Assembly: GCA_916610825.1 (NCBI GenBank)
Contig: OU744452.1
Location: 9,642,021-9,706,020 of the forward strand
DNA from: Haliclystus octoradiatus
Taxonomy: Eukaryota; Cnidaria; Staurozoa; Stauromedusae; Haliclystidae
Reading direction: 5' to 3'
DNA: 64,000 bases
Shown piece by piece: positions 45,001-60,000 of the stretch; position 1 is the stretch's first letter; every line of letters starts with the position of its first letter. The translations under genes and the position numbers were made by a program. The notes under the pieces are model-generated. The model was not told where the DNA came from and ran no database searches. It saw nothing but the letters and a program-made list of their open reading frames with translations.

Positions 45001-48000
45001 AAAAACCAAGTACTATAACTGATCAACTGACCACTGTTGCTGATAATACCACTACAGAAACACCATCTACCACTTATGTTCCCACTACAACCGAAAAGCC
45101 AAGCACTGTAACTGATCAACCAACCACCTTTGCTGACAACACCACTGCCGAAACACCTTCTACCTCCTCCGCTCCAACAATAACAGAGAAGCCAAGCACT
45201 GTTACTGATCAACCAACCACGATTGCTGATAACACCACTACAGAAACACCATCTACTACATTAGCTCCAACAACAACAGAGAAGCCAAGCACCGTAACTG
45301 ATCAGCCAACCACTATTGCTGATAACACCACTAGCGAAACATCTTCTACCTCATCAGCTCCAACAACAACAGAAATGCCAAGCACTATAACTGATCAACC
45401 AACCACTGTTGCTGATAACACCACTACCGAAACACCTTCTACCACGTATATTCCAACTACAACCGAACAACCAAGCACTGTAACTGATCAACCGACCACT
45501 GTTGCTGATAACACCACTACAGAAACACCATCTACTACATTAGCTCCAACAACAACAGAGAAGCCAAGCACTGTTACTGAAGAACCAACCACTATTGCTG
45601 ATAACACCACTACTGAAACACCTTCTACCTCCTCCGGTCCAACAACAACAGAGAAGCCAAGCACTATAACTGATCAACCAACCACTATTGCTGATAACAC
45701 CACTACAGAAACACCTTCTACCACGTATATTCCAACTACAACCGAACAACCAAGCACTGTAACTGATCAACCGACCACTGTTGCTGATAACACCACTACA
45801 GAAACACCATCTACTACATTAGCTCCAACAACGACAGAGAAGCCAAGCACTGTTACTGAAGAACCAACCACTATTGCTGATAACACCAATACCGAAACAC
45901 CTTCTACCTCATCCGGTTCAACAACAACAGAGAAGCCAAGCACTATAACTGATCAACCAACCACTATTGCTGATAACACCACTACAGAAACACCATCTAC
46001 CACGTATGCACCATCTACAACTGAAAAACCAAGTACTATAACTGATCAACCGACCACTGTTGCTGATAATACCACTACAGAAACACCATCTACCACTTAT
46101 GTTCCCACTACAACCGAAAAGCCAAGCACTGTAACTGATCAACCAACCACCTTTGCTGACAACACCACTACCGAAACACCTTCTACCTCCTCCGCTCCAA
46201 CAACAACAGAGAAGCCAAGCACTGTTACTGATCAACCAACCACGATAGCTGATAACACCACTACAGAAACACCATCTACTACATTAGCTCCAACAACAAC
46301 AGAGAAGCCAAGCACCGTAACTGATCAGCCAACCACTATTGCTGATAACACCACTAGCGAAACACCTTCTACCTCATCAGCTCCAACAACAACAGAAAAG
46401 CCAAGCACTATAACTGATCAACCAACCACTGTTGCTGATAACACCACTACCGAAACACCTTCTACCACGTATATTCCAACTACAACCGAACAACCAAGCA
46501 TTGTAACTGATCAACCGACCACTGTTGCTGATAACACCACTACAGAAACACCATCTACTACATTAGCTCCAACAACAACAGAGAAGCCAAGCACTGTTAC
46601 TGAAGAACCAACCACTATTGCTGATAACACCACTACCGAAACACCATCTACTACATTAGCTCCAACAACAACAGAGAAGCCAAGCACTATAACTGATCAA
46701 CCAACCACTGTTGCTGATAACACCACTACCGAAACACCTTCTACCACGTATATTCCAACTACAACCGAACAACCAAGCACTGTAACTGATCAACCGACCA
46801 CTGTTGCTGATAACACCACTACAGAAACACCATCTACTACATTAGCTCCAACAACAACAGAGAAGCCAAGCACTGTTACTGAAGAACCAACCACTATTGC
46901 TGATAACACCACTACCGAAACACCTTCTACCACGTATGCTCCATCTACAACTGAAAAACCAAGTACTATAACTGATCAACCGACCACTGTTGCTGATAAT
47001 ACCACTACAGAAACACCATCTACCACTTATGTTCCCACTACAACCGAAAAGCCAAGCACTGTAACTGATCAACCAACCACCTTTGCTGACAACACCACTA
47101 CCGAAACACCTTCTACCTCCTCCGCTCCAACAACAACAGAGAAGCCAAGCACTGTTACTGATCAACCAACCACGATAGCTGATAACACCACTACAGAAAC
47201 ACCATCTACTACATTAGCTCCAACAACAACAGAGAAGCCAAGCACCGTAACTGATCAGCCAACCACTATTGCTGATAACACCACTAGCGAAACACCTTCT
47301 ACCTCATCAGCTCCAACAACAACAGAAAAGCCAAGCACTATAACTGATCAACCAACCACTGTTGCTGATAACACCACTACCGAAACACCTTCTACCACGT
47401 ATATTCCAACTACAACCGAACAACCAAGCACTGTAACTGATCAACCAACCACTATTGCTGATAACACCACTACAGAAACACCATCTACTACATTAGCTCC
47501 AACAACAACAGAGAAGCCAAGCACTGTTACTGAAGAACCAACCACTATTGCTGATAACACCACTACCGAAACACCTTCTACCTCCTCCGGTCCAACAACA
47601 ACAGAGAAGCCAAGCACTATAACTGATCAACCAACCACTATTGCTGATAACACCACTACAGAAACACCATCTACCACGTATGCTCCATCTACAACTGAAA
47701 ATTCAAGTACTATAACTGATCAACCGACAACAGTTGCTGATAATACCACTACAGAAACACCATCTACCACTTATGTTCCCACTACAACCGAAAAGCCAAG
47801 CACTGTAACTGATCAACCAACCACCTTTGCTGACAACACCACTACCGAAACACCTTCTACCTCCTCCGCTCCAACAACAACAGAGAAGCCAAGCACTGTT
47901 ACTGATCAACCAACCACTATAGCTGATAACACCACTACAGAAACACCATCTACTACATTAGCTCCAACAACAACAGAGAAGCCAATCACCGTAACTAATC

Positions 48001-51000
48001 AGCCAGCCACTATTGCTGATAACACCACTAGCGAAACACCTTCTACCTCATCAGCTCCAACAACAACCGAAAAGCCAAGCACTATAACTGATCAACCAAC
48101 CACTGTTGCTGATAACACCACTACCGAAACACCTTCTACCACGTATATTCCAACTACAACCGAACAACCAAGCACTGTAACTGATCAACCGACCACTGTT
48201 GCTGATAACACCACTACAGAAACACCATCTACTACATTAGCTCCAACAACAACAGAGAAGCCAAGCACTGTTACTGAAGAACCAATCACTATTGCTGATA
48301 ACACTACTATCGAAACACCTTCTACCTCCTCCGGTTCAACAACAACAGAGAAGCCAAGCACTATAACTGATCAACCAACCACTATTGCTGATAACACCAC
48401 TACAGAAACACCATCTACCACGTATGCTCCATCTACAACTGAAAAACCAAGTACTATAACTGATCAACCGACCACTGTTGCTGAAAACACCACTACAGAA
48501 ACACCATCTACTACATTAGCTCCAACAACAACAGAGAAGCCAAGCACCGTAACTGATCAGCCAACCACTATTGCTGATAACACCACTAGCGAAACACCTT
48601 CTACCTCATCAGCTCAAACAACAACAGAAAAGCCAAGCACTATAACTGATCAACCAACCACTGTTGCTGATAACACCACTACCGAAACACCTTCTACCAC
48701 GTATATTCCAACTACAACCGAACAACCAAGCACTGTAACTGATCAACCGACCACTGTTGCTGATAACACCACTACAGAAACACCATCTACTACATTAGCT
48801 CCAACAACAACAGAGAAGCCAAGCACTGTTACTGAAGAACCAACCACTATTGCTGATAACACCACTACCGAAACACCTTCTACCTCCTCCGGTCCAACAA
48901 CAACAGAGAAGCCAAGCACTATAACTGATCAACCAACCACTATTGCTGATAACACCACTACAGAAACACCATCTACCACGTATGCTCCATCTACAACTGA
49001 AAATTCAAGTACTATAACTGATCAACCGACAACAGTTGCTGATAATACCACTACAGAAACACCATCTACCACTTATGTTCCCACTACAACCGAAAAGCCA
49101 AGCACTGTAACTGATCAACCAACCACCTTTGCTGACAACACCACTACCAAAACACCTTCTACCTCCTCCGCTCCAACAACAACAGAGAAGCCAAGCACTG
49201 TTACTGATCAACCAACCACGATAGCTGATAACACCACTACAGAAACACCATCTACTACATTAGCTCCAACAACAACAGAGAAGCCAATCACCGTAACTGA
49301 TCAGCCAGCCACTATTGCTGATAACACCACTAGCGAAACACCTTCTACCTCATCAGCTCCAACAACAACCGAAAAGCCAAGCACTATAACTGATCAACCA
49401 ACCACTGTTGCTGATAATACCACTACAGAAACACCATCTACCACTTATGTTCTTACTACAACCGAAAAGCCAAGCACTGTAACTGATCAACCAACCACCT
49501 TTGCTGACAACACCACTACCGAAACACCTTCTACCTCCTCCGCTCCAACAACAACAGAGAAGCCAAGCACTGTTACTGATCAACCAACCACGATAGCTGA
49601 TAACACCACTACAGAAACACCATCTACTACATTAGCTCCAACAACAACAGAGAAGCCAAGCACCGTAACTGATCAGCCAACCACTATTGCTGATAACATC
49701 ACTAGCGAAACACCTTCTACCTCATCAGCTCCAACAACAACAGAAAAGCCAAGCACTGTAACTGATCAACCAACCACTGTTGCTGATAACACCACTACCG
49801 AAACACCTTCTACCACGTATATTCCAACTACAACCGAACAACCAAGCACTGTAACTGATCAACCGACCACTGTTGCTGATAACACCACTACAGAAACACC
49901 ATCTACTACATTAGCTCCAACAACAACAGAGAAGCCAAGCACTTTTACTGAAGAACCAACCACTATTGCTGATAACACCACTACCGAAACACCTTCTACC
50001 TCCTCCGGTCCAACAACAACAGAGAAGCCAAGCACTATAACTGATCAACCAACCACTATTGCTGATAACACCACTACAGAAACACCATCTACCACGTATG
50101 CTCCATCTACAACTGAAAAACCAAGTACTATAACTGATCAACCGACCACTGTTGCTGATAATACCACTACAGAAACACCATCTACCACTTATGTTCCCAC
50201 TACAACCGAAAAGCCAAGCACTGTAACTGATCAACCAACCACCTTTGCTGACAACACCACTACCGAAACACCTTCTACCTCCTCCGCTCCAACAACAACA
50301 GAGAAGCCAAGCACTGTTACTGATCAACCAACCACGATAGCTGATAACACCACTACAGAAACACCATCTACTACATTAGCTCCAACAACAACAGAGAAGC
50401 CAAGCACCGTAACTGATCAGCCAACCACTATTGCTGATAACACCACTAGCGAAACACCTTCTACCTCATCAGCTCCAACAACAACAGAAAAGCCAAGCAC
50501 TGTAACTGATCAACCAACCACTGTTGCTGATAACACCACTACCGAAACACCTTCTACCTCCTCCGGTCCAACAACAACAGAGAAGCCAAGCACTATAACT
50601 GATCAACCAACCACTATTGCTGATAACACCACTACAGAAACACCTTCTACCACGTATATTCCAACTACAACCGAACAACCAAGCACTGTAACTGATCAAC
50701 CGACCACTGTTGCTGATAACACCACTACAGAAACACCATCTACTACGTTAGCTCCAACAACGACAGAGAAGCCAAGCACTGTTACTGAAGAACCAACCAC
50801 TATTGCTGATAACACCAATACCGAAACACCTTCTACCTCCTCCGGTTCAACAACAACAGAGAAGCCAAGCACTATAACTGATCAACCAACCACTATTGCT
50901 GATAACACCACTACAGAAACACCATCTACCACGTATGCTCCATCTACAACTGAAAAACCAAGTACTATAACTGATCAACCGACCACTGTTGCTGATAATA

Positions 51001-54000
51001 CCACTACAGAAACACCATCTACCACTTATGTTCCCACTACAACCGAAAAGCCAAGCACTGTAACTGATCAACCAACCACCTTTGCTGACAACACCACTAC
51101 CGAAACACCTTCTACCTCCTCCGGTTCAACAACAACAGAGAAGCCAAGCACTATAACTGATCAACCAACCACTATTGCTGATAACACCACTACCGAAACA
51201 CCTTCTACCACGTATATTCCAACTACAACCGAACAACCAAGCACTGTAACTGATCAACCGACCACTGTTGCTGATAACACCACTACGGAAACACCATCTA
51301 CTACATTAGCTCCAACAACAACAGAGAAGCCAAGCACTGTTACTGAAGAACCAACCACTATTGCTGATAACACCACTACCGAAACACCTTCTACCTCCTC
51401 CGGTCCAACAACAACAGAGAAGCCAAGCACTATAACTGATCAACCAACCACTATTGCTGATAACACCACTACAGAAACACCATCTACCACGTATGCTCCA
51501 TCTACAACTGAAAATTCAAGTACTATAACTGATCAACCGACAACAGTTGCTGATAATACCACTACAGAAACACCATCTACCACTTATGTTCCCACTACAA
51601 CCGAAAAGCCAAGCACTGTAACTGATCAACCAACCACCTTTGCTGACAACACCACTACCGAAACACCTTCTACCTCCTCCGCTCCAACAACAACAGAGAA
51701 GCCAAGCACTGTAACTGATCAACCAACCACTATTGCTGATAACACCACTACAGAAACACCATCTACTACATTAGCTCCAACAACAACAGAGAAGCCAATC
51801 ACCGTAACTAATCAGCCAGCCACTATTGCTGATAACACCACTAGCGAAACACCTTCTACCTCCTCCGCTCCAACAACAACAGAGAAGCCAAGCACTGTTA
51901 CTGATCAACCAACCACTGTTGCTGATAACACCACTACCGAAACACCTTCTACCACGTATATTCCAACTACAACCGAACAACCAAGCACTGTAACTGATCA
52001 ACCGACCACTGTTGCTGATAACACCACTACAGAAACACCATCTACTACATTAGCTCCAACAACAACAGAGAAGCCAAGCACTGTTACTGAAGAACCAACC
52101 ACTATTGCTGATAACACTACTACCGAAACACCTTCTACCTCCTCCGGTTCAACAACAACAGAGAAGCCAAGCACTATAACTGATCAACCAACCACTATTG
52201 CTGATAACACCACTACAGAAACACCATCTACCACGTATGCTCCATCTACAACTGAAAAACCAAGTACTATAACTGATCAACCGACCACTGTTGCTGATAA
52301 CACCACTACAGAAACACCATCTACTACATTAGCTCCAACAACAACAGAGAAGCCAAGCACCGTAACTGATCAGCCAACCACTATTGCTGATAACACCACT
52401 AGCGAAACACCTTCTACCTCATCAGCTCCAACAACAACAGAAAAGCCAAGCACTATAACTGATCAACCAACCACTGTTGCTGATAACACCACTACCGAAA
52501 CACCTTCTACCACGTATATTCCAACTACAACCGAACAACCAAGCACTGTAACTGATCAACCGACCACTGTTGCTGATAACACCACTACAGAAACACCATC
52601 TACTACATTAGCTCCAACAACAACAGAGAAGCCAAGCACTGTTACTGAAGAACCAACCACTATTGCTGATAACACCACTACCGAAACACCTTCTACCTCC
52701 TCCGGTCCAACAACAACAGAGAAGCCAAGCACTATAACTGATCAACCAACCACTATTGCTGATAACACCACTACAGAAACACCATCTACCACGTATGCTC
52801 CATCTACAACTGAAAATTCAAGTACTATAACTGATCAACCGACAACAGTTGCTGATAATACCACTACAGAAACACCATCTACCACTTATGTTCCCACTAC
52901 AACCGAAAAGCCAAGCACTGTAACTGATCTACCAACCACCTTTGCTGACAACACCACTACCGAAACACCTTCTACCTCCTCCGCTCCAACAACAACAGAG
53001 AAGCCAAGCACTGTTACTGATCAACCAACCACGATAGCTTATAACACCACTACAGAAACACCATCTACTACATTAGCTCCAACAACAACAGAGAAGCCAA
53101 TCACCGTAACTGATCAGCCAGCCACTATTGCTGATAACACCACTAGCGAAACACCTTCTACCTCATCAGCTCCAACAACAACCGAAAAGCCAAGCACTAT
53201 AACTGATCAACCAACCACTGTTGCTGATAACACCACTACCGAAACACCTTCTACCACGTATTTTCCAACTACAACCGAACAACCAAGCACTGTAACTGAT
53301 CAACCGACCACTGTTGCTGATAACACCACTACAGAAACACCATCTACTACATTAGCTCCAACAACAACAGAGAAGCCAAGCACTGTTACTGAAGAACCAA
53401 CCACTATTGCTGATAACACTACTACCGAAACACCTTCTACCTCCTCCGGTTCAACAACAACAGAGAAGCCAAGCACTATAACTGATCAACCAACCACTAT
53501 TGCTGATAACACCACTACAGAAACACCATCTACCACGTATGCTCCATCTACAACTGAAAAACCAAGTACTATAACTGATCAACCGACCACTGTTGCTGAT
53601 AACACCACTACAGAAACACCATCTACTACATTAGCTCCAACAACAACAGAGAAGCCAAGCACTGTAACTGATCAACCAACCACTATTGCTGATAACACCA
53701 CTAGCGAAACACCTTCTACGTCATCAGCTCCAACAACAACAGAAAAGCCAAGCACTATTACTGATCAACCAACCACGATTGCTGATAACACCACTACAGA
53801 AACACCATTTACCACGTATGCTCCATCTACAACTGAAAAACCAAGTACTATAACTGATCAACCGACCACTGTTGCTGATAATACCACTACAGAAACACCA
53901 TCTACCACTTATGTTCCCACTACAACCGAAAAGCCAAGCACTGTAACTGATGAACCAACCACCTTTGCTGACAACACCACTACCGAAACACCTTCTACCT

Positions 54001-57000
54001 CCTCCGCTCCAACAACAACAGAGAAGCCAAGCACTGTTACTGATCAACCAACCACGATTGCTGATAACACCACTACAGAAACACCTTCTACCACGTATAT
54101 TCCAACTACAACCGAAAAGCCAAGCACTGTAACTGATCAACCGACCACTGTTGCTGATAACACCACTACAGAAACACCATCTACTACATTAGCTCCAACA
54201 ACGACAGAGAAGCCAAGCACTGTTACTGAAGAACCAACCACTATTGCTGATAACACCACTACCGAAACACCTTCTACCTCCTCCGGTCCAACAACAACAG
54301 AGAAGCCAAGCACTGTAACTGATCAACCAACCACTATTGCTGATAACACCACTACAGAAACACCATCTACCACGTATGCTCCATCTACAACTGAAAAACC
54401 AAGTACTATAACTGATCAACCGACCACTGTTGCTGATAACACCACTACAGAAACACCATCTACTACATTAGCTCCAACAACGACAGAGAAGCCAAGCACT
54501 GTTACTGAAGAACCAACCACTATTGCTGATAACACCACTACCGAAACACCTTCTACCTCCTCCGGTTCAACAACAACAGAGAAGCCAAGCACTATAACTG
54601 ATCAACCAACCACTATTGCTGATAACACCACTACAGAAACACCATCTACCACGTATGCTCCATCTACAACTGAAAAACCAAGTACTATAACTGATCAACC
54701 GACCACTGTTGCTGATAATACCACTACAGAAACACCATCTACCACTTATGTTCCCACTACAACCGAAAAGGCAAGCACTGTAACTGATCAACCAACCACC
54801 TTTGCTGACAACACCACTACCGAAACACCTTCTACCTCCTCCGCTCCAACAACAACAGAGAAGCCAAGCACTGTTACTGATCAACCAACCACGATAGCTG
54901 ATAACACCACTACAGAAACACCATCTACTACATTAGCTCCAACAACAACAGAGAAGCCAAGCACTGTTACTGAAGAACCAACCACTATTGCTGATAACAC
55001 TACTACCGAAACACCTTCTACCTCCTCCGGTTCAACAACAACAGAGAAGCCAAGCACTATAACTGATCAACCAACCACTATTGCTGATAACACCACTACA
55101 GAAACACCATCTACCACGTATGCTCCATCTACAACTGAAAAACCAAGTACTATAACTGATCAACCGACCACTGTTGCTGATAACACCACTACAGAAACAC
55201 CATCTACTACATTAGCTCCAACAACAACAGAGAAGCCAAGCACTGTAACTGATCAACCAACCACTATTGCTGATAACACCACTAGCGAAACACCTTCTAC
55301 GTCATCAGCTCCAACAACAACAGAAAAGCCAAGCACTATTACTGATCAACCAACCACGATTGCTGATAACACCACTACAGAAACACCATTTACCACGTAT
55401 GCTCCATCTACAACTGAAAAACCAAGTACTATAACTGATCAACCGACCACTGTTGCTGATAATACCACTACAGAAACACCATCTACCACTTATGTTCCCA
55501 CTACAACCGAAAAGCCAAGCACTGTAACTGATCAACCAACCACCTTTGCTGACAACACCACTACCGAAACACCTTCTACCTCCTCCGCTCCAACAACAAC
55601 AGAGAAGCCAAGCACTGTTACTGATCAACCAACCACGATTGCTGATAACACCACTACAGAAACACCATCTACCACGTATACTCCAACTACAACCGAACAA
55701 CCAAGCACTGTAACTGATCAACCGACCACTGTTGCTGATAACACCACTACAGAAACACCATCTACTACATTAGCTCCAACAACGACAGAGAAGCCAAGCA
55801 CTGTTACTGAAGAACCAACCACTATTGCTGATAACACCACTACCGAAACACCTTCTACCTCCTCCGGTCCAACAACAACAGAGAAGCCAAGCACTATAAC
55901 TGATCAACCAACCACTATTGCTGATAACACCACTACAGAAACACCATCTACCACGTATGCTCCATCTACAACTGAAAAACCAAGTACTATAACTGATCAA
56001 CCGACCACTGTTGCTGATAACACCACTACAGAAACACCATCTACTACATTAGCTCCAACAACGACAGAGAAGCCAAGCACTGTTACTGAAGAACCAACCA
56101 CTATTGCTGATAACACCACTACCGAAACACCTTCTACCTCCTCCGGTTCAACAACAACAGAGAAGCCAAGCACTATAACTGATCAACCAACCACTATTGC
56201 TGATAACACCACTACAGAAACACCATCTACCACGTATGCTCCATCTACAACTGAAAAACCAAGTACTATAACTGATCAACCGACCACTGTTGCTGATAAT
56301 ACCACTACAGAAACACCATCTACCACTTATGTTCCCACTACAACCGAAAAGGCAAGCACTGTAACTGATCAACCAACCACCTTTGCTGACAACACCACTA
56401 CCGAAACACCTTCTACCTCCTCCGCTCCAACAACAACAGAGAAGCCAAGCACTGTTACTGATCAACCAACCACGATAGCTGATAACACCACTACAGAAAC
56501 ACCATCTACTACATTAGCTCCAACAACAACAGAGAAGCCAAGCACCGTAACTGATCAGCCAACCACTATTGCTGATAACACCACTAGCGAAACACCTTCT
56601 ACCTCATCAGCTCCAACAACAACAGAAAAGCCAAGCACTATAACTGATCAACCAACCACTGTTGCTGATAACACCACTACCGAAACACCTTCTACCACGT
56701 ATATTCCAACTACAACCGAACAACCAAGCACTGTAACTGATCAACCGACCACTGTTGCTGATAACACCACTACAGAAACACCATCTACTACATTAGCTCC
56801 AACAACGACAGAGAAGCCAAGCACTGTTACTGAAGAACCAACCACTATTGCTGATAACACCAATACCGAAACACCTTCTACCTCCTCCGGTTCAACAACA
56901 ACAGAGAAGCCAAGCACTATAACTGATCAACCAACCACTATTGCTGATAACACCACTACAGAAACACCATCTACCACGTATGCTCCATCTACAACTGAAA

Positions 57001-60000
57001 AACCAAGTACTATAACTGATCAACCGACCACTGTTGCTGATAATACCACTACAGAAACACCATCTACCACTTATGTTCCCACTACAACCGAAAAGCCAAG
57101 CACTGTAACTGATCAACCAACCACCTTTGCTGACAACACCACTACCGAAACACCTTCTACCTCCTCCGCTCCAACAACAACAGAGAAGCCAAGCACTGTT
57201 ACTGATCAACCAACCACGATAGCTGATAACACCACTACAGAAACACCATCTACTACATTAGCTCCAACAACAACAGAGAAGCCAATCTCCGTAACTGATC
57301 AGCCAGCCACTATTGCTGATAACACCACTAGCGAAACACCTTCTACCTCATCAGCTCCAACAACAACCGAAAAGCCAAGCACTATAACTGATCAACCAAC
57401 CACTGTTGCTGATAACACCACTACCGAAACACCTTCTACCACGTATTTTCCAACTACAACCGAACAACCAAGCACTGTAACTGATCAACCGACCACTGAT
57501 GCTGATAACACCACTACAGAAACACCATCTACTACATTAGCTCCAACAACAACAGAGAAGCCAAGCACTGTTACTGAAGAACCAACCACTATTGCTGATA
57601 ACACTACTACCGAAACACCTTCTACCTCCTCCGGTTCAACAACAACAGAGAAGCCAAGCACTATAACTGATCAACCAACCACTATTGCTGATAACACCAC
57701 TACAGAAACACCATCTACCACGTATGCTCCATCTACAACTGAAAAACCAAGTACTATAACTGATCAACCGACCACTGTTGCTGATAACACCACTACAGAA
57801 ACACCATCTACTACATTAGCTCCAACAACAACAGAGAAGCCAAGCACTGTAACTGATCAACCAACCACTATTGCTGATAACACCACTAGCGAAACACCTC
57901 CTACGTCATCAGCTCCAACAACAACAGAAAAGCCAAGCACTATTACTGATCAACCAACCACGATTGCTGATAACACCACTACAGAAACACCATTTACCAC
58001 GTATGCTCCATCTACAACTGAAAAACCAAGTACTATAACTGATCAACCGACCACTGTTGCTGATAATACCACTACAGAAACACCATCTACCACTTATGTT
58101 CCCACTACAACCGAAAAGCCAAGCACTGTAACTGATCAACCAACCACCTTTGCTGACAACACCACTACCGAAACACCTTCTACCTCCTCCGCTCCAACAA
58201 CAACAGAGAAGCCAAGCACTGTTACTGATCAACCAACCACGATTGCTGATAACACCACTACAGAAACACCTTCTACCACGTATATTCCAACTACAACCGA
58301 AAAGCCAAGCACTGTAACTGATCAACCAACCACTGTTGCTGATAACACCACTACAGAAACACCATCTACTACATTAGCTCCAACAACGACAGAGAAGCCA
58401 AGCACTGTTACTGAAGAACCAACCACTATTGCTGATAACACCACTACCGAAACACCTTCTACCTCCTCCGGTCCAACAACAACAGAGAAGCCAAGCACTA
58501 TAACTGATCAACCAACCACTATTGCTGATAACACCACTACAGAAACACCATCTACCACGTATGCTCCATCTACAAATGAAAAACCAAGTACTATAACTGA
58601 TCAACCGACCACTGTTGCTGATAACACCACTACAGAAACACCATCTACTACATTAGCTCCAACAACGACAGAGAAGCCAAGCACTGTTACTGAAGAACCA
58701 ACCACTATTGCTGATAACACCACTACCGAAACACCTTCTACCTCCTCCGGTTCAACAACAACAGAGAAGCCAAGCACTATAACTGATCAACCAACCACTA
58801 TTGCTGATAACACCACTACAGAAACACCATCTACCACGTATGCTCCATCTACAACTGAAAAACCAAGTACTATAACTGATCAACCGACCACTGTTGCTGA
58901 TAATACCACTACAGAAACACCATCTTCCACTTATGTTCCCACTACAACCGAAAAGCCAAGCACTGTAACTGATCAACCAACCACCTTTGCTGACAACACC
59001 ACTACCGAAACACCTTCTACCTCCTCCGCTCCAACAACAACAGAGAAGCCAAGCACTGTTACTGATCAACCAACCACGATAGCTGATAACACCACTACAG
59101 AAACACCATCTACTACATTAGCTCCAACAACAACAGAGACGCCAAGCACCGTAACTGATCAGCCAACCACTATTGCTGATAACACCACTAGCGAAACACC
59201 TTCTACCTCATCAGCTCCAACAACAACAGAAAAGCCAAGCACTATAACTGATCAACCAACCACTGTTGCTGATAACACCACTACCGAAACACCTTCTACC
59301 ACGTATATTCCAACTACAACCGAACAACCAAGCACTGTAACTGATCAACCGACCACTGTTGCTGATAACACCACTACAGAAACACCATCTACTACATTAG
59401 CTCCAACAACGACAGAGAAGCCAAGCACTGTTACTGAAGAACCAACCACTATTGCTGATAACACCAATACCGAAACACCTTCTACCTCCTCCGGTTCAAC
59501 AACAACAGAGAAGCCAAGCACTATAACTGATCAACCAACCACTATTGCTGATAACACCACTACAGAAACACCATCTACCACGTATGCTCCATCTACAACT
59601 GAAAAACCAAGTACTATAACTGATCAACCGACCACTGTTGCTGATAATACCACTACAGAAACACCATCTACCACTTATGTTCCCACTACAACCGAAAAGC
59701 CAAGCACTGTAACTGATCAACCAACCACCTTTGCTGACAACACCACTACCGAAACACCTTCTACCTCCTCCGCTCCAACAACAACAGAGAAGCCAAGCAC
59801 TGTTACTGATCAACCAACCAGGATAGCTGATAACACCACTACAGAAACACCATCTACTACATTAGCTCCAACAACAACAGAGAAGCCAAGCACCGTAACT
59901 GATCAGCCAACCACTATTGCTGATAACACCACTAGCGAAACACCTTCTACCTCATCAGCTCCAACAACAACAGAAAAGCCAAGCACTATAACTGATCAAC

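Noticed and set aside
53950-54132. A 60-codon + strand stretch beginning with ATG
   Set aside because: The ATG arises from a private CAA to GAA change in the real frame (GAT GAA). The stretch is off-frame and absent from the duplicate at 55.5 kb.
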